Source: Helicobacter ganmani (lineage in GTDB: Bacteria > Campylobacterota > Campylobacteria > Campylobacterales > Helicobacteraceae). Taken from it: a DNA stretch of 64,000 nt. Shown in pieces: positions 1-9,173 of this stretch. Both the position numbers and the translations under genes were made by a program. Position 1 is the stretch's first letter; every line of letters begins with the position of its first letter. The DNA is taken from contig NZ_NXLS01000004.1 in the NCBI RefSeq assembly GCF_003364315.1, positions 1 to 64,000 of the forward strand. The letters are read 5' to 3'. Below the pieces are notes generated by a model, which was given only the letters and a program-made list of their open reading frames with translations, did no database searches and was not told where the DNA came from.

Positions 1-475
1 TGACAGAACCCGAAGCAATAAAGCAACCTTTTAAGAATCCCACTTCTTGCCCCACCCAAATATGGTCGCCTAGATAAATGCTTTTGCTAGGATTAAGGCA
101 TTGATGAGTTTTAAAATCAAAAATTGGGTGATGGTCGCTGCTTTCAAGAACAACTCCCCACGAAAACAAACAATCATCGCCAATAATACAATAGCTCTCA
201 CTCGTAATATTCAAAAACATATCGCTAGCACTCTGTCCTAAGGCATTCCCAATATAGCACACGCAATTTGTAAAAATCATAATCCTTCCCCTAAAACAAC
301 TTTTACCAATAAACACAAGTGCATTGCTACCTACAAAAGTAATTTGCGCATTCCTAAGGTTTGCCTTTTCGCTTAAAAACAAAATATTATTTTTGCCCAT
401 AAACTCTATTTTAGAATCCTTGCATTGCAAATCCCCATAAATTACATTGCCATTTTCCGCTTCAAATTTTTGCAT
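1..475 (-). CDS. Hexapeptide-repeat (left-handed beta-helix) acyltransferase, partial
   Basis: An open frame reads leftward from an ATG at 475 and runs off the window edge after 158 codons with no stop. It is preceded by a good ribosome binding site (GAGGT) and lies 6 bases after the gpt stop, so it is probably co-transcribed. The protein shows repeated short hydrophobic turns (YGDLQC, FIGKS, IIGDDC, IYLGDHIWVGQ) typical of left-handed beta-helix O-acetyltransferases, and an SSDHHPIFD stretch whose histidines resemble the catalytic region of sugar O-acetyltransferases of the WbbJ/maltose acetyltransferase group. A role in modifying surface polysaccharide is inferred. The substrate cannot be told, and the C-terminus is outside the window. 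Confidence 0.75.
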   Translation of the reverse strand, partial: MQKFEAENGNVIYGDLQCKDSKIEFMGKNNILFLSEKANLRNAQITFVGSNALVFIGKSCFRGRIMIFTNCVCYIGNALGQSASDMFLNITSESYCIIGDDCLFSWGVVLESSDHHPIFDFKTHQCLNPSKSIYLGDHIWVGQEVGFLKGCFIASGSV

Positions 476-481
476 TTTACC

Positions 482-940
482 TCACTTTTGCTCTTCGCGC
501 AAAGATTTCACAACATCAACTTCCCAAAAAAATTCCACCCAATCACTTGCTTCACGCAAAATAAAATCCGGCTTAAACTGCGCTGTTGGCTTATGAAAAA
601 TGCACGCGGTTTTAAAATCAATGCTAGAATTAACAGCACTTAAGATACTATAAACTTTCTCCATACTCGTGCCACTATCTACAATCTCATCTACAATCAA
701 AATGCGCTGATTTCCCCCAAGTTCTGGAATATTTGAGATTTGAATCTCTTGTTGCACTTTATTAAAAAACGAAGAAGCATTAATCGTATAGACACGCCTT
801 AAATCCAATGCAATTCCTAGAAAATGCGCCATTGTCAGCCCACCGCGCGAAATCGCCACAATCCCATCGGGATTAAAATCAATCTTATCTACTAGCTCTT
901 TCATATCCTCTCTAAACATTTCATAGCTATAATATTGCAT
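482..940 (-). CDS. gpt: Purine (xanthine-guanine type) phosphoribosyltransferase
   Basis: A 152-residue cytoplasmic type I phosphoribosyltransferase for purine base salvage: base + PRPP to nucleotide + PPi. The PRPP-binding loop ILIVDEIVDSGTS is at residues 80-92, and an SRGG loop at 31-34 contacts pyrophosphate. Length and sequence match the H. pylori gpt product from memory (same ATG-proximal YSYE start and WxxFFWEVD ending). It sits 10 bases downstream of mqnE on the same strand and just upstream of the partial acyltransferase. Exact preference among xanthine, guanine and hypoxanthine cannot be read from sequence. Confidence 0.85.
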   Translation of the reverse strand: MQYYSYEMFREDMKELVDKIDFNPDGIVAISRGGLTMAHFLGIALDLRRVYTINASSFFNKVQQEIQISNIPELGGNQRILIVDEIVDSGTSMEKVYSILSAVNSSIDFKTACIFHKPTAQFKPDFILREASDWVEFFWEVDVVKSLREEQK

Positions 941-950
941 CTTTTACTCC

Positions 951-2006
951 TTAATATGCGTGAATTTCATTATACAAACTATCCCTCTCCACTGGCAAAA
1001 ATCCTGCATTCTTGATTTGAGCAATCAATTCCTCCTTAGCAATTCCATTTGCGCTTTTGCTTCCACTTGCGCTTTGAATCGCCTCGCGTTGAATCGTGCC
1101 ATCAATATCATCTGCTCCAAATTCTTGAGCTAAAATCGCCAAATTCAAGCCCAAAGTTGCCCAATACGCCTTAATATGGGGAATATTTGGCAACAAGATT
1201 CTTGCAATAGCAATCGTTTTGAGAATCTCTTGCCCACTTGGAAACTCCTTGACACTCAAAAAGTTATTTTCTTTTTGATAAACAAGCGGAATAAAGGCAT
1301 TAAACCCTCCGCTCTCCTCTTGTGTTTGATAAAGGCGCAAGAGATGGTCAATCCGATGTTCCCGCGATTCTATATGCCCAAAAAGCATAGTAGCATTAGA
1401 TTTTTTGCCCAAAGAATGCCAAATTTTATGAATTTTTAACCAATCTGTGGAATCCACTTTTCCTTTACAAATAAAGCTACGCACCTTTTCATCAAAAATC
1501 TCTGCGCCACCGCCGGGCATAGAATCCACACCATTTTCTGCCATTAAACTTAAAACTTCATGATAGGATTTACCACTAAGCTGGCTTAAGAAATTTACTT
1601 CCGCTGCGGTTAGTGCTTTAAGATGAATATTTGGAAATTCTGCCTTAAGCGTTCTAAAAAGCTCCAAATACCATTCTAGGTTTAACTTGGGATTGTGCGC
1701 CCCTACGATATGCAATTCTAGCGCACCTGCCTCTATGGAATCTTTGGCAACTCTTAAAATCTTCTCCTTATCCATTGTATAGACATTGGGATTCTTACGA
1801 TGTGCAGAAAAACCGCAAAACTTACAAACATCTGCACAATCATTTGTTGGATTAATATGGCGGTTGGAATTAAAAAAGACTTTCTTACCAAAATAATCTT
1901 TGCGTATAGAATCCGCCATTTTCCCAAGCGTAAAAATATCCAAATCATAGAGCTTTAAAGCTTCTTTGGGTTCTAAAAATTGCTTTAAGGGATTCTGCTC
2001 ACTCAT
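951..2006 (-). CDS. mqnE: Aminodeoxyfutalosine synthase (radical SAM)
   Basis: A 351-residue radical SAM enzyme of the futalosine menaquinone pathway. MqnE joins 3-enolpyruvoyl-benzoate and SAM to make aminodeoxyfutalosine. The 4Fe-4S cluster motif CX3CX2C is at C57, C61 and C64, within NDCADVCKFCGFS. The SMPGGGAEIF stretch and the conserved C-terminal region fit the MqnE/MqnC family, and length is normal. MqnC is the closest alternative, but the 351-residue length and the HIVGAHNP and MPGGGAEI segments favour MqnE. This pathway is the standard menaquinone route in Helicobacter and Campylobacter. The gene starts an operon with gpt. Confidence 0.87.
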   Translation of the reverse strand: MSEQNPLKQFLEPKEALKLYDLDIFTLGKMADSIRKDYFGKKVFFNSNRHINPTNDCADVCKFCGFSAHRKNPNVYTMDKEKILRVAKDSIEAGALELHIVGAHNPKLNLEWYLELFRTLKAEFPNIHLKALTAAEVNFLSQLSGKSYHEVLSLMAENGVDSMPGGGAEIFDEKVRSFICKGKVDSTDWLKIHKIWHSLGKKSNATMLFGHIESREHRIDHLLRLYQTQEESGGFNAFIPLVYQKENNFLSVKEFPSGQEILKTIAIARILLPNIPHIKAYWATLGLNLAILAQEFGADDIDGTIQREAIQSASGSKSANGIAKEELIAQIKNAGFLPVERDSLYNEIHAY

Positions 2007-2154
2007 TATTAACCTTCATTTTATTTGTGAATTTTAGTTTGCAAAATTATACAAAAATTGCTTTAACTTTCGTTAGGATTTGTAAAGTTTCTTCCATATA
2101 AAATACCAAAATAAAATTGCTTTTATTATCATTTTATCAAGTCTGTGAAATAAT

Positions 2155-2160
2155 TATAAT
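2155..2160 (+). promoter_or_regulatory. Sigma-70 -10 box for cetB-cetA
   Basis: TATAAT lies 31 bases upstream of the cetB start, with AT-rich DNA in place of a -35 box, as is usual in this group. No sigma-28 or sigma-54 box was seen here. Confidence 0.5.
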
Positions 2161-2191
2161 TTTAATTCTTAACAAGATTGGGAAATAAACT

Positions 2192-2731
2192 ATGCATACA
2201 ACTCGCGCTTTTGACTTACAAGATGAAATCTTTTTGGCAGATGATACACTCATCACCTCTAAAACAGATTTACAAGGCAGAATTACTTATGGAAATCAAG
2301 ACTTTGTCGCTTTTAGTGGCTTTAGCGAAAAGGAGTTTTTACACAAACCACACAATTTGATTCGCCACCCCATAATGCCTCGCTGTGCTTTTAAACTATT
2401 GTGGGATTTTTTGGCATTGAAACTTGAATTTTTTGCTTTTGTATGCAATCTTAACAAACAAGGCAAAACCTATTGGGTTTTTGCAAATATTACCCCCTCT
2501 TATAATGAAAAAGGCGAAGTCATTAGCTACTATTCTGTGCGCAGACGCCCAAGTAAAAAAGGAGTGGAAACTTGCTTAGGCATTTATCAAAAACTCTTAG
2601 AGATTGAAAAAGAAAAGGGAATGGAAGCTGGAGTGCAGTTTGTGCTAAATTTCTTGGAACAAAACAAAATTTCGTGGGACGAGTTGATGATTAACCTACA
2701 AAACGAAGGGAAAGAAGGAGGCTACCGATGA
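2192..2731 (+). CDS. cetB: PAS-domain energy-taxis sensor, CetB-like
   Basis: A 179-residue soluble protein that is almost entirely one PAS domain (about residues 15-125), with the Aer-type signature [20 protein letters not shown] and an NLIRHPIMP loop. In Campylobacter jejuni CetB is the PAS half of a split Aer-like redox receptor: it is thought to hold FAD, sense electron-transport status, and signal through the membrane partner CetA. The stop overlaps the start of the next gene by 4 bases (ATGA), so the two are translationally coupled. FAD binding is inferred from the Aer family. No signal peptide or membrane segment is visible. Confidence 0.8.
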   Translation: MHTTRAFDLQDEIFLADDTLITSKTDLQGRITYGNQDFVAFSGFSEKEFLHKPHNLIRHPIMPRCAFKLLWDFLALKLEFFAFVCNLNKQGKTYWVFANITPSYNEKGEVISYYSVRRRPSKKGVETCLGIYQKLLEIEKEKGMEAGVQFVLNFLEQNKISWDELMINLQNEGKEGGYR

Positions 2732-4104
2732 AAATCTTTTTGCTTAGCGGAATCGTAGTCAGTTTGATAGGATTTATCGTAGAGGTTATTTTAAAAGGCG
2801 TCAGTATCAATCTTGCATTTTTTGTTTTAACCTGTGTTATTTTTGCATTGGCATATTTTAAGTTTAGAAAACGTGAGCAACTTATTCAAACCATACTACA
2901 AGTCTCAAGACTTTATCAACAAGGTAAATTTGAAGCGCGCGTTTTAAGGGTAGAGGGAGATATAGACCTCTGCACGATTGCTAATACCCTAAACAATGTT
3001 GCGGACAACTTAGAAGCTTTTATGCGAGAAATCTCCACTGCAATTAAATACTCCAATGAGGGCAAATATTTTCGCCTAGCGATTCCACAAGGCTTAAAAG
3101 GTGCATTTATCTCAAACATTAACGCAATCAACCACGCCCTTTTACAAATCAAAGAAAATGCAAAAGACAATATTTCCAATGCGCTCGCAAAGTCGCTTAT
3201 GGATATGAGTTTGGGTAGCCAAAATGAAAATTTAACCAAAATTTCCTCTGATTTGGACGGCGATATGCAGCAAATGGGAATTGTAGATGAAAATGTTATA
3301 AACATTACAACTTCAGCCAAAAACTCCCAACAAGATGTCCTCTCCATCACACAATCTATTGACAGATTAACAGACATTATCAATGACAATCAAACAACAA
3401 TAGAAAGCTTCACGCAAAAGTCCAAAGACATTAATTCCGTCGTAGAAATCATCGCAGACATCGCCAATCAAACTAATTTACTTGCGCTCAATGCCAGCAT
3501 TGAAGCCGCGCGCGCAGGAGAACACGGAAGAGGATTCGCTGTCGTAGCTGATGAGGTGCGCAAGCTCGCGGAAAAAACACAAAAAGCAACCAATGATATT
3601 TCCATTGTTGTGCAAACAATGCAACAAGAAATTGCAGGAATCCAAGATAATTTTGGCAAAGTATCAGAATTCGCCAACTCTACACACAAATCTATTACAG
3701 ACTTCAATGAAATCTTTAGCAGTATGGAATCCACCACACAAACATTGCAACAAGTCTTTAACAAGCTCTCAAGCAAGCTCCTTTTGAGTGTATCCAAACT
3801 AGAACACATTGTGTATAAATCCAATCTTTACTTGAGCTTTAATCTCAAGCAAGAAACATGTGATTTCCAAGAAATCAATCCGATTTCTAAATATTTAGAC
3901 GACGAACATTCTATTAGCCAAATCGGAAATTTGGACATTACAAGCCTTAATAAAGTCAAAGCAACCTTGTTAGAAAACACCAATCAAGCCTTAGAAAAAC
4001 TCAAAAGCCCGCTGACAAAAGAAATTGCCGAAAGCATTGTAAAAACTTTTGAAGATATTGAAGAGGCTTCCAAGCAAACCATTGCGCTTTTGGAAGAACA
4101 TTAA
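2728..4104 (+). CDS. cetA: Membrane methyl-accepting transducer, CetA-like
   Basis: A 458-residue chemoreceptor with two close hydrophobic helices at residues 3-22 and 27-46 forming a hairpin, no large periplasmic sensor domain, a HAMP-like linker, and the highly conserved cytoplasmic signalling hairpin around residues 246-285 ([19 protein letters not shown]). This is the architecture of CetA, which receives its input from the cytoplasmic PAS partner CetB encoded immediately upstream with a 4-base overlap. After the hairpin the C-terminal region starts with [14 protein letters not shown], which resembles a degenerate chemoreceptor zinc-binding (CZB) domain; that resemblance is tentative. The product should act with CheA/CheW at the inner membrane. 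Confidence 0.82.
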   Translation: MKIFLLSGIVVSLIGFIVEVILKGVSINLAFFVLTCVIFALAYFKFRKREQLIQTILQVSRLYQQGKFEARVLRVEGDIDLCTIANTLNNVADNLEAFMREISTAIKYSNEGKYFRLAIPQGLKGAFISNINAINHALLQIKENAKDNISNALAKSLMDMSLGSQNENLTKISSDLDGDMQQMGIVDENVINITTSAKNSQQDVLSITQSIDRLTDIINDNQTTIESFTQKSKDINSVVEIIADIANQTNLLALNASIEAARAGEHGRGFAVVADEVRKLAEKTQKATNDISIVVQTMQQEIAGIQDNFGKVSEFANSTHKSITDFNEIFSSMESTTQTLQQVFNKLSSKLLLSVSKLEHIVYKSNLYLSFNLKQETCDFQEINPISKYLDDEHSISQIGNLDITSLNKVKATLLENTNQALEKLKSPLTKEIAESIVKTFEDIEEASKQTIALLEEH

Positions 4105-4263
4105 AGGAGTCGTAGCAATCTATAATGTTGAAATCTTTTTAAGATTCCATTGCAAAGATTTCTTGATACTTGATTATAGATTCGCTTGGCGAGGACGCGT
4201 GCTCTTTTCCTACGAAAGGGCAAGATTCCAAAATCCCGCAGAAATCAAACTTCATCGTAGAAT
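4105..4263. repeat. Convergent gap with a degenerate palindromic repeat copy
   Basis: The gap between the converging cetA and outer membrane gene carries the core GCAATCTATAAT at 4115-4126, a GATTCCATTGCAAAGATT stretch and GGCGAGGACG. These units recur in the gaps at 20043-20165, 26631-26760, 32347-32531 and 34042-34053. It looks like an old copy of a dispersed non-coding element rather than a gene. Confidence 0.5.
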
Positions 4264-4941
4264 CTAAAACAAGAAGTTATATCCTACATACACATCAATG
4301 GAAGAAGTTTGACTTAAATCAAGTTTTGTTGCGGATTCCGTGCCATTGATATTAACAGAACTTTTTTCTTCGCCAAAATTCAAACGTCTTGCTTGGATTC
4401 CAAACTCCAACTCACCATTACCCAAAGCATAAATTGCGCCCGCTTTGACGCCATAAGTAAATCCCATATAATCAAGAGAACCCATTGCACTTTCTGCAAT
4501 CACGAAACTTCCGCTATCAAATTTTGCCTGTGCCAAACCCGCATTTAATCCTAGCAAAGCGCGCCAATCTGTGGTATTTGGAATCTTTGGCGTCCAAGCA
4601 AATCCAAGTGTCAAAACTTGATAAGAGAATCCATTTTTTTTCAAATGATGTTCAAAATTCGCCAAGATTCTATGATTTTCACTCAAAAGATAACCTGCCT
4701 GCACACCAAATCCAAATTGCTTTTCACTCAAACTATGCGTTTGCGATTCATAGCCAGCAATATGCAAATCTGCGTCGGAATCGGACTTGCTATAACTCCC
4801 ATAAATCCCCAAAAGACGATTGCGTCTCTCTTCATAAAGCGGGTGATAGGTGCTTTGAGGAGCGTAATATTCGCCACTTCTTTCATCATAACCTAGTCCA
4901 AATGACATCAAACATACCAACAGCAACAATCCGCGTATCAT
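4264..4941 (-). CDS. Outer membrane beta-barrel protein, probably RpoN-regulated
   Basis: A 225-residue protein with a signal peptide (residues 1-17, hydrophobic core LLLLVCLMSFGLG), alternating polar and hydrophobic strands throughout, and a C-terminal phenylalanine in VYVGYNFLF, the usual Bam recognition end of outer membrane barrels. The size suggests an 8- to 10-strand barrel. I do not recognise the family. A sigma-54-type box lies about 32 bases upstream of the ATG, followed by a good AAAAGGA ribosome binding site, which would place it with middle flagellar genes. It is transcribed toward cetA. Function is unknown; a surface or flagellum-associated role is inference from the promoter only. 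Confidence 0.75.
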   Translation of the reverse strand: MIRGLLLLVCLMSFGLGYDERSGEYYAPQSTYHPLYEERRNRLLGIYGSYSKSDSDADLHIAGYESQTHSLSEKQFGFGVQAGYLLSENHRILANFEHHLKKNGFSYQVLTLGFAWTPKIPNTTDWRALLGLNAGLAQAKFDSGSFVIAESAMGSLDYMGFTYGVKAGAIYALGNGELEFGIQARRLNFGEEKSSVNINGTESATKLDLSQTSSIDVYVGYNFLF

Positions 4942-4972
4942 AAAAAAATCCTTTTAGCTTTTTCATTCTTTC

Positions 4973-4990
4973 TAGCAAAAAGGATTCCAT
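4973..4990 (-). promoter_or_regulatory. Sigma-54 (RpoN) promoter of the outer membrane barrel gene
   Basis: On the minus strand ATGG-AATCCTTTTT-GCTAG has GG (4987-4988) and GC (4975-4976) separated by exactly 10 bases, with a T-rich run before GC. Expected transcription start is near 4963, giving a short leader with a ribosome binding site. The GGAATC string is common in this genome, so a chance match is possible. Confidence 0.55.
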
Positions 4991-5092
4991 AATGAAATCT
5001 TAAAGCAAGATTCTAAAACATAAATTGCTCCGCTAACACCTGTGAGGGCATATTAAACTCCTACAAGGACAAATCCCAAATTATTATAATTT

Positions 5093-7240
5093 TTATACCT
5101 TTGTTACAAAATCGCTAAAAATTTCTTTTTCTAAGCCACCAAAATTGATTTTCAGCCGAGTCGTCTTGCCCTCTTGCCTAACTTCTACTATCCTACCCGC
5201 ACCAAGTATTTTGTGCATTACACAATCCCCCTTTGAAAATCCACTTTCACTAGAAGTATTGACAAAACTACGACGAATCGTAGGAGCGAAGCTGTTTTGC
5301 TTGGGCTGTTTTGCTTCCCCCTTATTACCCACTCCGCTTTCAGCTAAAAATTTAGAGGGTGGCAAAGTCGCCCGATTGCCCCTATAAAACCTTGAATCCA
5401 CAAAACTCAAATAAAGCTCTTTTTTAGCTCTTGTAAAAGCCACATAAGCCAACCGCCTCTCCTCCTCTAGGCTACTATCCTCTCGCGTCATTGGAAAAAA
5501 CCCCTCCTCAAGCCCAATCACAAAAACATAATCAAACTCTAATCCTTTGCTAGAATGCACACTCATACAAGACACTCCCTCTATACCTTTGCTCTCTTGG
5601 CGCATTTCTGTATCCTCTTGGTCGCTCCTTAATGCCAAATCATTCAAAAAATCCTCCAAATTGCTTAAGGGATTCTGCTTAAAAAACTCACGATAAACAC
5701 CATAAAATTCCTCAATATTGCTTACCCTATCAATCTCCTCGTGGCTTTGCCCCAATGCCTCACAAAGCTTAATTCTTCGCTCAAATTCATCAGGGAAGTT
5801 TAAACTCGCCTCTTGGAGGTTATGTTGCAATTCTTGTAATGTGATAAAAAATTCCTTCATCGTTTTATAAGCCTTTTGGCTCAAAGTGTTTTGCACATCT
5901 TGCAGCCTCTGCGCATTTTCTTGCGATTCGTTAAACAAGCCAAAAATGCTAGTATTATATTTTTGTGTTAAAGTCAATAACTTGTCTATTGTTGTTTTTC
6001 CAATTCCGCGTTTGGGTTTATTAAGAATGCGTGTAAGCGAAAAATCATCATCTAAATTCACTAACACACGCAAATAGCTCAACACATCTTTAATCTCGCT
6101 TCTTTCATAAAATCGAATTGCTCCTACCAACACATAAGGAATCTTTTCGCGGTTAAACCCCTCCTCTAAAGAACGAGAAAGCGCATTGACACGAAACAAA
6201 ACTGCAATTTGCTTGGGTGAGATTCCACGACTTAGCAAACCTTTAAGGATAGTTGCCACTCTACGCACTTCTGCTTGCTCATCACTAGAATGCAGAATCT
6301 CCACAGGTTTGCCCTTTTCCAAAGTCGTCTTGAGTTCTTTTCCTAAACGCTCTTTATTGTTTGCAATCAGTTGATTTGCTGCCTTTAGAATCGCTTGCGT
6401 GGAGCGATAATTTTTTTCTAGTTTAATCACTTTTGCACCCTGAAATTGTTTGCTAAATTGCAAGATATTTTGGATATTTGCCCCACGCCAACTATAAATG
6501 CTCTGGTCATCGTCCCCCACAACGCAAAGATTTTGGTGCGTAGAGCAAAGTTGTTTGAGCAGTAAATATTGCAAATGATTGGTATCTTGATACTCATCTA
6601 CCATAATGTATTGATATTTTTTACTCTCATTTTCTGCAATTTTTGGATTTTTTTGCATAATTTCCAAAGGAAGCAGCAGCAAATCATCAAAATCTACCAT
6701 ATTTTTTTGCACCAAAAATTCCTGATATTCCTTATACACTTTGGCAATATGCTCATAATTTGCATTATATGCGTTTTTTAAAGCCTCTTGCGGAGTGATT
6801 TGAGAGTTTTTATAGCGCGAAATCTCGCTAATCACTAAAGGCAAAGGTGCTAAATCGTTATTAAGCTCTTTAATGATGCGTTTGCTATCCTCACTATCTG
6901 CTAAAATAAAATTTGCCTTGCGTCCAAGCTCTACAATATAAAACTTCAAAAACAACAAACCAAACTTATGAAAAGTGCAAAGCAACGGAGGGTGTGTTGA
7001 GAGATTATCAATCATACTTAAAGCACGTCGTTGCATTTCTCCTGCGGCTTTATTCGTAAAGGTAAGCGTCAAACAAGATTCCGGTGGAATCCCAACTGCA
7101 TCAATCAAATAAGCAAGACGCGTAGTAATCGTTTTGGTCTTGCCACTGCCTGCCCCTGCGAGAATCAAAAGTGCACCATCAATGGTTTTGACGGCTTCAA
7201 GTTGCGCACTATTAAGCTGCTCTAAAAAAGAATCTTGCAT
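5093..7240 (-). CDS. uvrD: ATP-dependent DNA helicase UvrD/PcrA/Rep family
   Basis: A 715-residue superfamily 1A helicase, 3'-5', for nucleotide excision and mismatch-type repair and replication restart. Walker A AGAGSGKT is at residues 28-35. Other helicase motifs are VDEYQDTN, GDDDQSIYSWRGA, a late SVHSSKGLEFDYVFV and RLAYVAFTRAKKEL. The last 45 residues (GDCVMHKILGAGRIVEV...) form the Tudor-like tail seen in PcrA/UvrD that binds RNA polymerase. Length is normal. It is transcribed alone, divergent from the LysR gene, with a TATAAT box 36 bases upstream. Confidence 0.93.
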   Translation of the reverse strand: MQDSFLEQLNSAQLEAVKTIDGALLILAGAGSGKTKTITTRLAYLIDAVGIPPESCLTLTFTNKAAGEMQRRALSMIDNLSTHPPLLCTFHKFGLLFLKFYIVELGRKANFILADSEDSKRIIKELNNDLAPLPLVISEISRYKNSQITPQEALKNAYNANYEHIAKVYKEYQEFLVQKNMVDFDDLLLLPLEIMQKNPKIAENESKKYQYIMVDEYQDTNHLQYLLLKQLCSTHQNLCVVGDDDQSIYSWRGANIQNILQFSKQFQGAKVIKLEKNYRSTQAILKAANQLIANNKERLGKELKTTLEKGKPVEILHSSDEQAEVRRVATILKGLLSRGISPKQIAVLFRVNALSRSLEEGFNREKIPYVLVGAIRFYERSEIKDVLSYLRVLVNLDDDFSLTRILNKPKRGIGKTTIDKLLTLTQKYNTSIFGLFNESQENAQRLQDVQNTLSQKAYKTMKEFFITLQELQHNLQEASLNFPDEFERRIKLCEALGQSHEEIDRVSNIEEFYGVYREFFKQNPLSNLEDFLNDLALRSDQEDTEMRQESKGIEGVSCMSVHSSKGLEFDYVFVIGLEEGFFPMTREDSSLEEERRLAYVAFTRAKKELYLSFVDSRFYRGNRATLPPSKFLAESGVGNKGEAKQPKQNSFAPTIRRSFVNTSSESGFSKGDCVMHKILGAGRIVEVRQEGKTTRLKINFGGLEKEIFSDFVTKV

Positions 7241-7275
7241 AAAGCCCCTTGTATTTTGGTAAAAACAAAAAGGAA

Positions 7276-7281
7276 ATTATA
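7276..7281 (-). promoter_or_regulatory. Sigma-70 -10 box for uvrD
   Basis: TATAAT on the minus strand, within TTGGTATAATTTCC, 36 bases upstream of the uvrD ATG. Confidence 0.5.
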
Positions 7282-7379
7282 CCAAGTAAAATCTTTGCAT
7301 CAATGAATATTAAATATTAATATAAGAATAAATTATTTTTTGTTAAAATAAGATTCAAGATATTTTAAAAAGGCTCTAA

Positions 7380-8294
7380 ATGATGTTACGTGATTTTACC
7401 AAATTGCAGACATTTATTGTTGTAGTCCAAGAAAAAAGCTTCTCCAAAGCCTCCGCAAAACTTGGTATTTCTCAACCTGCTGTAACACAACAAATCAAAT
7501 TCATTGAAGAATATTACAATACAAAAATCATTATCCGCAAAAAAAATGAAATTCGCCTCACGCAAGAGGGTGAGATTTTGCTCCTCATTGCGCAAGAAAT
7601 TCTTAAAAACTTACACAAATACCAACACCAAATAATGCAAATCATTCATTATGATGAACCGATTCGTATTGCTTGTTCTCACACAATTGGACATTCTATT
7701 TTTCCTAAATGTCTCCCTACTTTGCAACAAAAAATTTATTCCAACACACATTTCTATATTTCCACTTCCTTGCAAGCCATTAGGGATTTACAAAATAATC
7801 TTTGCAATCTTGCTTTAGTGGAATCGTATATTCCTAATGAAGAAATCATTTATCGTGAGTGGCTAGAAGATGAAATGGTTTTGATTAGCAATCTAAGCCT
7901 ACCTCCGCGACTTATCCGATATGAACAGCTCTACTCTTATACTTGGTTGGGATTAGAAATGACAAAACAAGTGATTCCAGAAATTTATAAATACTTAAAA
8001 GCATTCAATCTAAACAGAGAACAGCTAAATGTTAAAATGCGTTTTGATAGCCTCAATGAGATTAAACAATTTATGCTAGAAAACAAAGAATCAAAAATAC
8101 CTTATATTGCCTTTTTGCCTTATACACAAGTTAAAAGCGAGCTACAATCTCGCATATTTTTTAGCACAAAAGTCCCGGGCGTGAAACTCAAACGCAAGCT
8201 TTATCTTACCTATCTGAAAAAATACGCAAACCACCCTCTAATCTGCGCTATAGCAGAACATATTATTTTTAACACCAAAGTTTCATTAAATTAA
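7380..8294 (+). CDS. LysR-family transcriptional regulator
   Basis: A 304-residue DNA-binding regulator. The N-terminal winged helix-turn-helix spans about residues 5-62 (FTKLQTFIVVVQEKSFSKAS, then GISQPAVTQQIKFIE), followed by a substrate-binding-like effector domain. Two adjacent ATGs give the start, with an AAGG ribosome binding site upstream. It is divergent from uvrD, but uvrD is an unlikely specific target, and the effector cannot be guessed. The effector domain has little recognisable similarity to well-known members such as CysB. No partner gene is adjacent, so it may be an orphan regulator. Confidence 0.85.
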   Translation: MMLRDFTKLQTFIVVVQEKSFSKASAKLGISQPAVTQQIKFIEEYYNTKIIIRKKNEIRLTQEGEILLLIAQEILKNLHKYQHQIMQIIHYDEPIRIACSHTIGHSIFPKCLPTLQQKIYSNTHFYISTSLQAIRDLQNNLCNLALVESYIPNEEIIYREWLEDEMVLISNLSLPPRLIRYEQLYSYTWLGLEMTKQVIPEIYKYLKAFNLNREQLNVKMRFDSLNEIKQFMLENKESKIPYIAFLPYTQVKSELQSRIFFSTKVPGVKLKRKLYLTYLKKYANHPLICAIAEHIIFNTKVSLN

Positions 8295-8381
8295 TTTATT
8301 GGATTCGCTTTTCATCATTGCAAGAATTGCGTGTGATTCGTAACAATCCATAGTTTTGCATAAGAACAAAATCAATAGACT

Positions 8382-9173
8382 TTACTTAAAAATTTTTTGA
8401 TAAAGTCTTGCATTAAGTGAATAATTGGCTTGTAGCCACTCTTGAATGCCTTGAGGATTGTCATCAAATGTCCGCACAAGATTCCAAAAATCCTGCCCGT
8501 GATGAGGATAACGCAAATGCGCTAACTCGTGAATTATCACAGAATCAATGCAAAAATACGGCATTAATGCCAAGCGCAAACTAAAGCGAACGGATTGGTC
8601 TTTAACTCTACAACAGCCCAATTGACGATAACTCTTACCATAACAAATAGACTTTGGAAAAAGCTGCATTTTTTGAGAAATTGCATTAATATGCAAAGAA
8701 ATATATGATTCCAAAGCTTTTTGATAAACCATTCTCAAAAGAGATTGGAGCTTTGACTTTGCCCCTATCGGATTCATTAGCAAATTCTCTTGCATCACCG
8801 CTTGCCATAATTGCATAAGAATCGCACAATCTCCCTCAAAGCCAAAATCTTGCAATCTTTTTTGCAAATAAGATTCTAATTCTCTATCAAGCAAAAGCGT
8901 CTCAAACTCTACCCACTGCCCAAACAAATAAAATTGATTCAAAGAAATATTCGCTTCTTGTTGCTTGATTGTGTCAAAATGTTTCAAAATCCATTGTAAA
9001 TTTGTTGCGATAAATTCCTCACAAGCCCTTTTGCTAACATATCTTGGCAAATTCACAATCAAGGTAGAATCCGCGCAGAATCGCATTTTTAAATGCTTAA
9101 AATGCCTTTTTTGAACCACTTTCAAAACGAGACTTGGCGGAAAACCAGTAGGTAATTTAAAGTTTTTCAGCAT
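8382..9173 (-). CDS. YgjP-like zinc metallopeptidase (M48-related)
   Basis: A 263-residue protein with the zinc motif HELAH at residues 215-219 followed by YPHHGQDFW, the arrangement of the YgjP/DUF45 family (gluzincin-like fold, often described as metal-dependent hydrolase). E216 would be catalytic, and H215, H219 and a downstream H224 or H225 would bind zinc. No signal peptide, so cytoplasmic. Its ATG shares one base with the stop of the upstream periplasmic protein gene (TAATG), indicating translational coupling. The true substrate of the family is not settled. The insert around residues 75-140 is longer than in the E. coli protein. Confidence 0.78.
   Translation of the reverse strand: MLKNFKLPTGFPPSLVLKVVQKRHFKHLKMRFCADSTLIVNLPRYVSKRACEEFIATNLQWILKHFDTIKQQEANISLNQFYLFGQWVEFETLLLDRELESYLQKRLQDFGFEGDCAILMQLWQAVMQENLLMNPIGAKSKLQSLLRMVYQKALESYISLHINAISQKMQLFPKSICYGKSYRQLGCCRVKDQSVRFSLRLALMPYFCIDSVIIHELAHLRYPHHGQDFWNLVRTFDDNPQGIQEWLQANYSLNARLYQKIFK

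Noticed and set aside
2083-2110. TAAAGTTT upstream of cetB as a sigma-28 -35 box.
   Set aside because: No GCCGAT at the required spacing; a TATAAT box closer to the gene explains transcription better.
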